From positions 70,446,118 to 70,510,117 of the forward strand of contig CM060190.1 in NCBI GenBank assembly GCA_030549335.1: a stretch of 64,000 nucleotides of DNA. Direction: 5' to 3'. This document shows, piece after piece, positions 13,588 to 25,332 of this stretch. The notes under the pieces were generated by a model. That model made no database searches and had not been told where the DNA came from. It saw only the letters and a program-made list of their open reading frames with translations. Positions within the stretch are counted from its first letter, which is position 1; each line of letters begins with the position of its first letter. This DNA comes from Pontederia crassipes (Eukaryota > Streptophyta > Magnoliopsida > Commelinales > Pontederiaceae). A program made the position numbers and the translations under genes.

Positions 13588-13772
13588 GAGCAAGCCACGC
13601 AATTTAGCATTGTTCATGGCCGGTTCAACAAATGACTTTTGTAAACCCTTCTATGACTTTGTTTTATTGGGTCAGCTTATTACAATAAAGAAGAGATATT
13701 AGAAAGATTTACAAAGTCATCTACTGAACCGACAATGAACATTGTTGAATCCCTGGGCTTGGTTTAGTGAAG
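13588..13772. repeat. Small foldback (inverted-repeat) sequence
   Basis: The left arm around GCATTGTTCATGGCCGGTTC is mirrored by a right arm containing GAACCGACAATGAAC about 100 bases on, continuing into AAGCC/GGCTT flanks. It resembles a small decayed MITE. No target duplication was identified. Confidence 0.45.
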
Positions 13773-14456
13773 CACGTATTTTACTAATCCGTCGTCCTAG
13801 ACTCTACATCCCATAGCTTGTAGGAAGCAGAGAGCTACTGGTAGCACACTCATTAATTCCATCTAAATAATTAGCTTTTATTTTTTCATTCCATCTTTTT
13901 ACGATCAACTGACTCATGAATCCGAGAATCTGTCTCGACCGAACCCAATATGGGTCTGGTTGAGTTGGTGGCCATGTCAAGTCAATCGAAAAATTCGATT
14001 GTGATCGTGTTGAATCATCCAAAATTTTGATTCAACTCAACCTAATATGAGTCGGGTCATGTTGGTGGTCAAGTCGGATCATCACCCAATCATGATCCGA
14101 CCTAGGAAGTCGGGTTGGAATGATCTGACTAGATGATTCAAATTTTTTTATTTTTTTAAAATTATTTGTTACTTAATTTAATAATATTATATTATTTAAA
14201 ATTCAAAAAATATAAAATAAAATATTTAAAATAATATTTTTTGCATTTAAAATGTAATATTGAATGTATTTTTATATAAAAATATAAAAGTTTTTTTTTA
14301 AAAAATATTTTTACTTTAAAAAAATTGTCCGTTTCGACTTTCGAGATTGTTTATGGATCGGATTTCGGTACCGTGAACACCCCCGGTCAAAATCCACATG
14401 CACGTATTCTGAAGCAAGAAATCAACAGCCCGAGATAAAAGCCCGCCCATGTTCCA

Positions 14457-14462
14457 GGCCCA
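14457..14462. promoter_or_regulatory. Site II (GGCCCA/TGGGCC) element in a likely promoter
   Basis: A GGCCCA hexamer, with a nearby GCCCGCCCAT word, lies about 40-90 bases before a GC-rich probable leader exon. Site II elements are frequent in plant promoters of nuclear genes for mitochondrial and ribosomal proteins, which fits the STMP1-like gene downstream. Its role here is inference. Confidence 0.4.
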
Positions 14463-14499
14463 CGCATACCATATTTTACTTTACGATTCGCGCACACGA

Positions 14500-14679
14500 A
14501 TTCTTCAGTTGTTCGAACGACGAAATCAAATATTTCAAGCTTTATTGTCACTGTGTATGCGTGACAAAGAGGCGGCGATCGTCGCGAGGGAAGGCCTCGC
14601 CGGCGGCGCTCCTAGATCAAGAAGAGGAGTACGATCTCGGCGAGCTGTGGGATCTTTACCTCAAGAACAGAAGGTTTCG
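14500..14679 (+). other. Probable 5' leader exon of the STMP1-like gene
   Basis: A GC-rich stretch ending at a good donor (TTTCG|GTAAAT, exon end 14679) precedes a 2.1-kb AT-rich intron whose acceptor at 16781-16784 (TTTTGCAG) lies 11 bases before the small coding exon. Local open frames continue past the donor and resemble nothing I know. I infer an untranslated first exon; a transcript would settle it. Confidence 0.4.
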
Positions 14680-16795
14680 GTAAATCTCCAATCACATTTC
14701 TTTTACTGTTTATTTGTTTTTCTTTACTTTGATTTTTGTTGCTTGGGAGCATTGAACATGTTCTTTCCGAAAAAAATTGCGGAAAATGAAAGATTAAAGT
14801 TTTTAGCGCTTGGAAAGAAGAACCCGCAGTCCTTTGCGAGAAAAAGGGAAAACGATGCGGGAATGAGACGGGAAGAATGAGGAAAAAGATTCATAATTGT
14901 TAGGCATAATTTTTTTCATATGATTCACCTTTTCCTAATGGAAAAAAGGTTTCTCTTTAATGGATTCTTTCAATCCGTAACAATTTTTGGATTTCTTAAT
15001 TAGTTGCAACTAGAATGAGCTTATAATGCAGCGTGAAAAGAAGTGGGAATAATTCTTGTAAGGGCGTGGAAACATGAACGGACCGAGCTTTGTGATATGC
15101 CGTGAAACTGCAGAGTTCAAGGCTTGTTCGATTGTTGGGGAACCATCCGATTTCTATAGTTATAAGTTCGCACAATTGGTTTACATAGCTTTTCATGGAA
15201 TTCCAGGTCTTACTTGACAACTTTCCATCGCTGAGAAACCTAGTGACATTATCGACAGATGTCTATCTTTCAGCATTCTTTTCTTCCAGTGGTGAGATCC
15301 ATTTGATCCTATTTGGTCACTATTAAGAAACAAGGCTCATGCTGGATAAGTTTTTTATCTATCCTGCTAGAGCTGCATTAAGTTGCCAGAGGCCCAAGTA
15401 TAGAGTTCGAGGCAAGTCTTCATGGACACACTAAATAAAGTGTATAGTTCAAGGAGAGAATCTGATTGGAAACACTATTATCCAGTGGATTGATCTCCTG
15501 ATGCAAATGATGTAAGAAATGCATCATGGAGGTTTTAACATATTAAGAGGATATATGAACTTCATCTGTCCCCATGTTGAGGTTTCATCAGTTGTGACAC
15601 TAGCATTTTATCTTTGGTATCCGCGCCTATCGCAGGATCCATCCTCAATTGATGCCTTTATTTGTACATGTTAGTGTAGTAGGTTAACTAGCTGATTGTT
15701 TTAGTGTTAGTGTATTTTCTCTTTGGTACGTGGAATAGTTTACAGTTGTACATTCACGGATATTTGCAACAACTTTATGACCTTTTGATGAATTTATATA
15801 CTCACGCTTGCATTTCCTTTATCTCATCAAATGTAATATGCTTTATCAGCATGATCTTCCTCGTCAATTGTCAAAAATATTCCTTTTACCAGATAAACTA
15901 ATTTCATTATGTGCAGGGATAGCCTATAACTGAGAACAAAAATCAGTGTATTCAAAAGCATATGTGTATGCCGTAGATTCAATATTATAGCACAAATTTT
16001 TTTTATTTTACATTCTGAATTGTACTTATCTGACTCTAGGCCCATAATAAAGAAAGAACAACTTGCCTGCAAATTGCTTTGAGTTAAATATGTTGGATAA
16101 TTTACAACTTTTGTGTTGTATAAATATATGAACTCATAATTAATTACGTTGACATTTCTCTTCATATTTGTAAAACGTACATCTTCATTGGGGTGTGTAT
16201 TTTTGGATGACTAGAAATTAAGTTCTTTGGATTAAGAAAACTAAATGTGTCCTTTCATCGTAAAGTATCTTTTTTGAAAGAAAAAGAACCAAGTGAATTT
16301 TCTAAAATAAGATATGTGTTTTGAATAAAAAGATACTAAAATGCATCCTTGTGTTGCAACCTTTCAAGCAAATAAATAAACTTTCCCTTCAAGCATAAAA
16401 AGCATTATAAGAATGTAATAACGTAATTGTTCTAATGAGAAGGATTGGAGCAAAGGGAAGACTTCATAAGTAATTCCCAAATAGAAATTTTTTTAAAAAA
16501 TTCTTAACATTGCTATTTAATGAAATTCACAAAAGATTTACTGTATTCTGTGAGAATATCAATATTAATCATATAACAACTTAATGAAGAGACTTGTCAG
16601 CTTTAGCATTTCTGATATTGATTCCACTACTCCTCAATTCCCAACAAAATATCACCTCCATAATTTTTGTTTCTGACATCTTCCTAAGTAATTGTTATTA
16701 CGTCGATGACAATCATTATTTTACTTAATAAGTAGAGGCACCATGAATCAAATTATAAATATATCTGCATATGTCCTTTTGCAGATCATTTGAAG

Positions 16796-16963
16796 ATGGG
16801 ACTAATAAGGAGCAGTTTTTCTTTTCTTCTCGGAACCGGTTGTGGGATATACGTAGCCCAGAATTACAATGTTCCAAATGTTATGAAGCTTATAAATACA
16901 TGGATGGTTGTAGCAAAGCACATAGAAGAGACATATAGAAAACCGAAGAAGGATGAAGATTAG
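16796..16963 (+). CDS. STMP1-like mitochondrial microprotein (55 residues)
   Basis: A complete 55-codon frame begins 11 bases after a splice acceptor. The product has an N-terminal hydrophobic stretch with small residues (SFSFLLGTGCGIYVAQNYNV, residues 7-26) followed by PN and a basic, lysine-rich tail (RKPKKDED). The GxxxGxYxAQNYxxPN signature matches animal short transmembrane mitochondrial protein 1 (STMP1) and short plant proteins of the same design; STMP1 sits in the inner mitochondrial membrane and is linked to respiratory complexes. Localisation and role here are inferred from that similarity. The coding part is in one exon and the leader is probably spliced from near 14.6 kb. Frame and ends are certain; the family call rests on the motif, and automatic annotation easily misses genes this small. 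Confidence 0.8.
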   Translation: MGLIRSSFSFLLGTGCGIYVAQNYNVPNVMKLINTWMVVAKHIEETYRKPKKDED

Positions 16964-17299
16964 CTTTCAACATCTTGTTCAACCCATTCTTTTGAAAAAA
17001 AAAAAGAAAGAAAAGGAAGGTCTCCTGATGGGAAGTTGCACCTTGAAATTAAAACCATAATTTACTGGTCACATGGTTGAAGGCCTCCAACTTTTGGGGG
17101 ACGCCGATCTTTTTACGGTTCTCATTTTCACCTCAATTAACAGTCTGTCTTGTTGTATCCTGCTCCATCTGTTCTCATGCATCATCGATTCACGGTGCAT
17201 TTAATACATTATGTTATTCAGTCTGTTTTGGTTTATTACGTCTTCCTCATAGACATTGTGCAGACTGCAGAGACATTCTCATTACGATTGTTTCTGTAT

Positions 17300-17729
17300 G
17301 AGGTACTACTTTTTATATGAAATGGGAGCTTGGTTACATGGATTAACATGCTTTTGAAATGCTTCATGTGCTTAGAATACGCTCCTGTCCTGGCTAAACT
17401 TAAACTCCAAGTTTTCTTTCTCTTTTATACGTGTTCATATCGGGGAAATTTGCTTCCTCAAGGTTAATGTTTGAATTATTACGCCTTTAAATTCAAAATC
17501 ACGAAAGATGAAGAGTGATAAAAAAAAAATCGCGGATATGGCGATACTCCGTTCTGATTCTTGTGAGAGGTGTGGAATCCTATTTTTATAAACCTTTGCA
17601 AATGAGAAAAAAAATCTACTCGACTTGTAAGAAAACAATTTTAAAAATTGATTAAATTTTGAATTGGTATTTTATAGGAAAGGAATTGATTCCAAAATCA
17701 CACCTAAAAGTTCAAGGAGGGCTAGGGAA
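17300..17729. other. 3' flank of the STMP1-like gene; nothing else seen
   Basis: AT-rich sequence without a coding signal. The transcript of the upstream gene probably ends within the first few hundred bases after 16963. Confidence 0.35.
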
Positions 17730-18201
17730 TAGGGGTGTAAAAAAATTTGACAGAAACTTACCCCAATTGAAAAAAAATAAAAAATTAGGAGTACAAATTT
17801 AAAATAAAATCAAGCTGCTTAAATTAGAGTCTCATTCAAAAAAATCATAGAGGTATGTGGTGTTCTTTTTATTTATAAATTTGTATTTATATAATTATTT
17901 CATAAGTTATCAATTTTTTATTATTGATATAATAATTTTTATATAATTTAATATGTTGCTATCATATTATGGATAGTTTTAGTACTATATCCTATATTTA
18001 ACTATGAAATTAATATGTTTATCTTAATTTTAATTATTATTAATATATTTTTTAAAAAAATTATTATACTAAAATAGGATTCCAAAAATTTGTCCGAAAA
18101 AGCGGATCAGATTATTTTTCTTTTTAAAATATTTTTTAATTTATAAAAAATATGTGATTTTTTTTATAGAAAATCGCCCAACTCAGTCACTCTCACCCCT
18201 A
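17730..18201. mobile_element. Candidate hAT-type MITE
   Basis: The block starts TAGGGGTG and ends with the inverted CACCCCTA, the terminal style of many plant hAT elements, around a very AT-rich 470-base interior with no coding capacity. The 8-base flanks (CTAGGGAA and CCAGAGGG) match only partly, so the target duplication is not proven. Confidence 0.4.
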
Positions 18202-18466
18202 CCAGAGGGCCCCATTTTTAACATAGGTATCTCATCCTTTAATAATTACCATAGAGTTTATATTATTTGAGGAAAATGCTTCAGCAAAACACCCCAAAAA
18301 GTTGATAAAATTACAACCCATGCCATTGTGAGATGTTAGGAGGATTTTTAAGAGAATAATTAGGAGGATATAGCATTGCCCATTATTTGATGTTGTATTG
18401 TTAATAAAATTGGGAGATGAGATTTGAATTTTTAGCTATATTTATATTAAATCAAATTTTGTCACA

Positions 18467-18541
18467 ACAACAACAATAATAATAATAATAATAATAATAA
18501 TAATTATAATTATAATTATAATTATAATTATAATTATAATT
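18467..18541. repeat. (AAC)n-(AAT)n-(AATTAT)n compound microsatellite
   Basis: A run of CAA, then AAT, then AATTAT-type units, about 75 bases, just upstream of the aminotransferase-like gene. Confidence 0.9.
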
Positions 18542-21500
18542 ACTACTAATATTATTATAATTATTCTTATGTTAAAGTAAGGGTCCATAATAAAATCTTA
18601 AACTTTAGAAAGCGAATGCCACCGAATCACTTGGTAAATTTCAAATGAAACAAGAAGAAATCACCAGCATCAAACTTATTTTATACTGCCGGAGCCAAAA
18701 CGGAGGCACAAAAATATTGGTCCAAGAACAATCCCGCGCTCTGCATCACCATGTCTACGTCCGCCGGCGTCACGGGCAACCGCTTCCTCCTGCTCAACGG
18801 CGTCCCCATCACCGGCCCGTCTCCGCTTTTCTCGAGTCCACCTCCGGTAATCTCACCTTCCCCAATCTATTTCCGAGCGCAAGTAAACAAAAACTCTAAA
18901 ATTTTACTCACAACGATGGCGCATACCACCTCAGGCGCTAACACGACGACGCGCACCCACGCCGGCGGCACCCTCGTCCTTTTCTGGGACCGCCACCTCC
19001 GCCGGCTCGCCGAGTCCGCCAGCCTGCTGGCCATGTCGCCCCCGGACCTGTTCGGCTCCCGCCGAGTTCCGTCCTCTGACTCGATAAGCTCCGCTGTCCA
19101 CGAATCCCTCCGCACCATCCTGAGCCTGGCGGCACGGGAGCGCAGGCTCACCGGCTCGGCGGAAGAGCTGGCCGTGACGGCGCTGGTCAGAGGCCGCCGA
19201 GTGCCGGAGAAGAGGGGCGCCGACTTGAGCGGGAATTACGACTTTGACGTATTCCTCCACGTAGGGTTCTACCTCCTGCCGGTGTTCGGCCTCGGCGGGG
19301 CGCGTCTGGCCGCGTCTGGCCGTAGCAGGACCTGGGAGGGAATGTGCCGCGGCCAAGTGGGCCGAGTGGGCGAGGTGCAGGACGATTGTTTTACGAGTTC
19401 TATTCAACTGATAGACACACTTTAAAGACTATGTCTTTGTTGATGTTAGGGTAAGGAAGGGGATGGAAAGGATGAGACCTCCCATGGTAACCGAACTTTT
19501 ATTGACGAACGATGGAGACCAGATCCTCGAAGGGACAGTGACAAACTTTTTTTTAGTGTGCCGCCACAAGGTGCAACAATTTGTGCTGATCATCTGTGTA
19601 TTGTATTTTTTATATCATTCTGTTGGACATTCTAGCATTCAATTGATGTATATATTCACGTTGATGTAAGTTGAATATAATGTTCTCTCGTGAAGTAAAT
19701 GTCTAGTTTGTTTCATGCACAATCTTATCTACCCAGAAAAAGAAATGTTTGGTCTTCTTTCAAGCATCTCCCATGATCTGCTCCTGAAATGTGATATGAC
19801 CGTGTAATAAGTTGTTTCTTGTGTTCAGGATTATGAGAGTTTCTGCTAACTGGCAATGTGCCCTCAGAATTTTTGTTCCTTTTGCGGATATCATCTTTCT
19901 TTTTGCATGGTCTTGCCTCAAATTTCCCTTTGATAACACGTTGCAAATGTTAATGCATATTCGGTAATGCAGGTAAAGAAATGTGTGACAGATGACTCCT
20001 CTCCATCTTTTTCGGAATCAACATGTGCATATGAGGTGCAAACTGCTCCAATAAGTGATGGTGTGCTTCCAGGGATTATAAGGCAGTTAGTGATTGAGTA
20101 AGTTTGTCATCCCCACACAGTCATTCAACTATGGGTTTGTATACACTCAACTATATAAATAATAACTGACCAATCTATGCTATTCGACTTGAATTCCCAT
20201 TTCTCTAGTTATGAGCTATAAAGAGACATGAAACGTCCTTTTTTTTCAAGAAAATTATAGACTACAACCTACATGCAGCAAATTATAGTCCTGGTTACAT
20301 GGAACCTTGGTGGGTTAACTAACTATGAAATTTGACAATGAGCAGGCTTATAGAATTGAACTGGTAACAAACACATAAGTTTTGACTTTAATGATGTGGT
20401 AACGCTATAACCTATTGAAAGAAGTATTAACTACAACTCAAACATCCTAACAAAGTAACAATAACATGTTTCTGGAGATAGCAAGCGCTAACAACTATTT
20501 GGATGCGTTAATATTTCTTGAAGAAGTAGCTCTTGGGAAAGCTTTGAACAAACCGAGGTGCCCGGAAGAAGTTTAATATTTTCAAAATTGCTCAAAATAA
20601 TTCTTTCCCTGTACATCTTCACCTTTGTTCTTTAATAATTTATGTTTTAATTGATAAAGAAAAGTACATATGTTTTCTTTTGAAGAAAAGTATATATGGA
20701 TAGCCAATGTGGTAGCTTGATTATCCTATATTTCTGTTCATTACATGCAAAATTTTGCTTGTGTAGAGTGTGCTCAAGCAGGGGCATTCCAGTACGTGAG
20801 GTTGCACCATCATGGTCAAATCGTGAAGTTTGGGAAGAGGCTTTTGTTACCAGTTAAGATAGTAGTTACTGGAGATTCAGGTTTGTGTTATGTGTTGACA
20901 GTGAAGGGAGGATGTAGTGAACATATTACTTTACTGCAGGTGTACCCCTGGATTTTAACTCGAGGGCCTAGATTATTATGGTATTGAAGGGAATTTGTAG
21001 TTAAATTAATATAGGCCATGAAAATAGGTTGCTGATGCATTGCAGTATAGTATATATGTGCACTTGTTTTTCATATTTTAACATTTTAAGCATTAATTAT
21101 CTCAAGATTATGGTGTAGTGCATCTGGCCTCAGTAAATGGTGTAGTTCACTTTTTTTCATTGGATCTGTTTGATTTCTTTTGTATAAATTTCAGAAAAGA
21201 GTTCATTTACAATTTTGTTCCTTTGCCTATGTATAAAAGAATCACTCATGACTTCTTTTGTGGATGGAAAAATATGATGACTATGCTTTCCAACCTCTTG
21301 CCATTTGAAGCAGGCTTAATGTTGTCCTTTGGTAAACTTGGATAGTTGGATATGAAGGTTATCTTTTGTTTCATTTTTCTCGAGAACACAAAGAAAATGA
21401 TGTGACAATATCTGGGGACGCACTGTAGGTCCCTTACCCAACACTCTTCAAGAGAATGATAGAAAATGAAAAAAAAAACTGCAGTTAGTTTTTTTTACAC

Positions 21501-22334
21501 ACATGTTATTTAGGCATCATTCCTCTTGCCTGATTGTTGTTCGGATTTCTTAATTCAGAAAACTTTAGGAATGAGGATCAATTTCCTAAAATTTGTTTAT
21601 TTTGGTGGTACCTCTTTTATCTTTTGGAAGCTAATAGCTTAGTCTTCTTATGTATGGGATATTTTGAAAATTTTCTGAAATGAGGGTTTAAACAAGCATG
21701 TGTGTTCTGATCCCTATTAGTCCACTATGTAGTTCCTCATCATTAGTCCCTAAGATTATGGTGTATGGCCTAAGTTGTTTCCTAAGTTCCTTTCTGTTTA
21801 TATATTCCTGTGTAACCTAATTAATGATTTATTTCAAGGTAGCCTGAGGCTAGTGCAGCATCCAGAGACCATTCAAGCCCCAAAGTCGCATAAAGAACAT
21901 CTGAAAACTTGGAGTGAGATAGCATGGGATGTTAAGCAGTTTGAGGTACTCGTAGACCTTTCTCATTTCGAAGGCTTTTCGAGGCACTGCAGGCTTCACC
22001 ATTTTATTGTCTTTATATATTGACAAAACAGGGCTCAGGATTGTTCACTGCACAAATCCAGGTACATCTGTTCACCTAGTTGTATTTTAAGATCATTGTC
22101 TACATTTTTAAGCAGCAAACAGTTACTTTTTTATGTGTATATATTGATGGATTTATCCATTTAAAGGATGATGTGGTTTTGAGACAAGGTTCTTTTTTTG
22201 AGAAAAGAATTTTAAAACTTATAAAAGATATGTTGCCTTGAATTGCTGCATTATGGTAGTTCTACATCTGACTCCTCGTTTTGCAATATTTCAAAATGGC
22301 ATTACTTTTCATGTTCTTGATTGTTTCAAGCAAC

Positions 22335-23156
22335 TAGGGCTGAGCAAACCCGGGACCGGGGTCCCGACCCGAATTATGTCGGGTCAAAAAAAAATTTTTT
22401 GACCCGGTACTGGACCCAAACCCGGCCGGATCCGGTTCTGGATCAGACCCGACGATCTGGGAAAGTCACCGGGTTTGCGGTCGGGAATGGATCGACTCAC
22501 ATGCCCGGCGCCCGAATCGGCCATCAGTGGCCAAATCCGGCGCCAGGCGGCCGGATCGTCGCCAGTGGATAGGCGGCCGGATTGGATGCCTGGCAGCCTG
22601 ATCGGCCGCCGCGCCGGATCTGGCCGCAAGCGGCCGATCCGGCCGCCTGGCGGCCGGATCCGACGTTTGGCAGCCGGATCGGCCGCTGGCTGACGATCCG
22701 GCCGCCAGGCGGCCGGATCCGACGTTTGGCAGCCGGATCTAGCCGCCAGGCGGCCGGATCCAACGCCAACGGCTAGATCCGGCCGCCCTGGTGGCCAGAG
22801 GAGAGAGAGAGAGGGAGTAAGGAGAGGGGGAGGGCTGCCGGAGGAGAGAGGTTTGCCGCCGCCGTGAGAGAGAGGGAGAGGGTGTCGAGCGAAGCGTGAG
22901 AGAGATGGGAGAGAGAAAGCCCATGTGAGAAATGAACGAATTAAATGGCCAGCGGGTTTATATAGTGAACAAATTAAATCGGGTCGGGTTCGGGCCGGGT
23001 ATCTGCAGTGCAAACCCGGTCCTGACCCGAACCCGCCGGGTTTTTGGCCCATTGGACCCGGGTCCGGACCGAATATTGTCCGGGCCGGGTTTTTTACCCG
23101 GCTTTCCGGATCGGTGCGGTCCGGGTCGACCTCGACCCGGACCGTGCTCAGCCCTA
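22335..23156. mobile_element. Non-autonomous hAT element in the last intron of the aminotransferase-like gene
   Basis: Perfect 12-base terminal inverted repeats (TAGGGCTGAGCA ... TGCTCAGCCCTA) are flanked by an exact 8-base duplication CAAGCAAC (22327-22334 and 23157-23164), diagnostic of hAT insertion. The 822-base body is very GC-rich for this window, with GGGTCGGGT-like subterminal words and an array of GGCCGCC(A/T)GGCGGCCGGATCC-type palindromes at 22540-22790, then a GA-rich tract. Open frames on both strands reflect GC content and are not transposase. The same terminus occurs at 54911. Confidence 0.9.
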
Positions 23157-23336
23157 CAAGCAACATAAAGAGATCATTATTTCATACATGTTTCCATTGA
23201 ACATGGCCATCCTTGAAGGAGAATTCTTCAAGGATTGTGTGGATTCTCAAATGTATCATTACTTATGGATTAACCTTAGGTTCTTCATCTAACACTAGTC
23301 AGTTTAATAGGAAGCACTACTTTAGTCAGAAGACAG

Positions 23337-23425
23337 CTAGTTCAGTCGTTTGTACATATTGACAACTAGTTCAATTGTTGGACATTTGTACATATTGACA
23401 ACTAGTTCAATCGTTAGATCATTGT
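23337..23425. repeat. Short tandem repeat
   Basis: CTAGTTCA(A/G)T(C/T)GTT followed by TTTGTACATATTGACAA is repeated about two and a half times with a unit near 40 bases. Confidence 0.6.
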
Positions 23426-24341
23426 CCAACTATTTCTCCACTGGTCGGCATGTGTGGTCTTTAAGGATCCACTTCAGTTGAGGTCCAGAAGATGGAAGTC
23501 TGTGCAAGTCATTGTCTAGAAACTTCTCTTCTCTACGTGTTACCTCTAAATTTCTTTTCATTACCATCCCTATGACTGTTTTCTTCTTTAACTATTCTCA
23601 TATCAACCATCATTATTGCTTCCCTTCCCTATAGTTTGTTATGTTTAAAGAAAATCTCTAATTTCTGATGTTTGCAACTCCCTCTATTATTTCTTATTAA
23701 TATTATTTTATTTTGTTTGAGTTTTCTGGAAATGATCATGAACAAAAAACTCTTTGAAATTTAGACATAATTTCTCATTCTATTTTAACAGTTTGTCGCT
23801 GAATCTTTCTCTCAACAACAAATATTGTGGACCATGTTTGACCGTCATCCATGAGTAAATGAGACTTACGTTGTTATTTATCTATCATGTTGATAAATAG
23901 TTATAGAAAAAAGTAGCATCATAACCCTAAGAAAGAAAAAAAAAATTGAGGGCAATGTTTAACAAAAAGATTTAATACAGAGAATTTTGATGAGGTGATA
24001 TTTTTCTCCACTACAATTTACAACTTATTGCCAAATGTATTTCTATGGTTCCTCAATTGAACTTATTAAGTCATTATTATATTTGTGCTGCCTTTTTTTG
24101 CCACAATGATTGCTCAACTTTAATATGTATATGCTCTCAAAAAAAACTTTGATATGTATGCATTTGTTATTTTTATAAACAGCTAATCAATCATCTTTTC
24201 TTGCTAATTCGACTATTTTTTCTCTCGTCCACATTATTTGAAAACAATAAAACTGAGTCATCCATCATTAAAACTATAAGGATATATAATAAGTTAATGT
24301 TTAAACATATATAAATCATAATAGCAACAACAAAAATGTAC

Positions 24342-25332
24342 GGGTAAATTACACGATTAGTCTTTCAATTTTAAGTCATTTTTAAATTAATCTCTTAATT
24401 TTAATTTGTAATCAGAACGTTCATCATCTTTTATTTTCTTGCACGATTAGTCCTCTTGACCGGTGATAGTGGATTTTTCGATTGTCTTGCATACATAGAC
24501 GTCACGTGAGTATTTCATCCACGTCATTCAAGTCATCCATGTTATTTAACATTAGCAAATTGGGTAAATTATGCGGATCGTCCTCCAACTTTGAGTCGAT
24601 TTTTAAACGATCTCTCAACTTTGATATTATTGCACGATTCATCCACTTGACTGGTAAGAAACAGCCTTTGGATTACTTGCAGACATGGTGTAATATAATA
24701 TAATAAAAAAATTAACTTATTGACATGACACAATAAATAATAATATAATATTAATAAAATATTATAAAAAATGATAGAGACGCCGATGAGCTCGTGAGGG
24801 GACGTTGGCACCCCTTGTGCGAAGCTCGCCAGTGGGCGAGCTTGGAGAGGGGTGCCGACGCCCCCTATGCCAGCTCGCCAAATTGCGAGCTTGGAGAGGG
24901 GGGTCGGCATCCCACCTCTCTGTCAATTCGTCCGTGTCCTTAAATTTTTATAATATTTTTTATTATGTGATGTCAATTAGTTAAAGTTTTTTATTATATT
25001 TTATTATGTCACATCAGTAAGATAATCGGGAGATTATTTCTTACCGGTCAAATGAATGAATTATGCAATAACATCAAAGTTGGGGGACGATCCGTGTAAT
25101 TTACCCGGTTTGGAGCGTTAAATGATGTGGATGATTTAAATGACATGGATAAAAGAGAAATAGTTCACGTGTCGGCCACGTATGCAAGGCAACTAGGAAA
25201 CCCATTATCTCTAGTTAAGAGGACTAATCGTGCAAAAAAATAAAAAATGAAGAACGTTTTGCTTACAAATTGAAATTGGGGGACCGATTTGAAAATGACT
25301 CAAAGTTGAGAGACTATTCGTGTAATTTACTC
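24342..25332. mobile_element. Mutator-like foldback element with a second palindrome inside
   Basis: The ends GGGTAAATTAC ... GTAATTTACTC are flanked by an exact 9-base duplication AAAATGTAC (24333-24341 and 25333-25341), as for Mutator-superfamily insertion. The arms are inverted over about 220 bases. Inside, a second pair of the same type (GGGTAAATTATGCGGATCG near 24563, CGATCCGTGTAATTTACCC near 25110) bounds a core that carries two GC-rich units (GAGCTTGGAGAGGGG) near 24810-24910. No transposase is seen. It lies in the last intron of the aminotransferase-like gene. Confidence 0.78.

Noticed and set aside
14449..14880. 143-codon frame upstream of the microprotein
   Set aside because: It reads through a good splice donor into an AT-rich intron and matches no family; a leader exon explains it better.
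18931..19407. 158-codon minus-strand frame
   Set aside because: Shadow of the aminotransferase-like exon 2 on the other strand, caused by high GC.
22384..23166. 260-codon open frame on the minus strand
   Set aside because: It lies wholly within the GC-rich hAT element; the Pro/Arg/Gly-rich peptide follows the palindrome array and has no domain.
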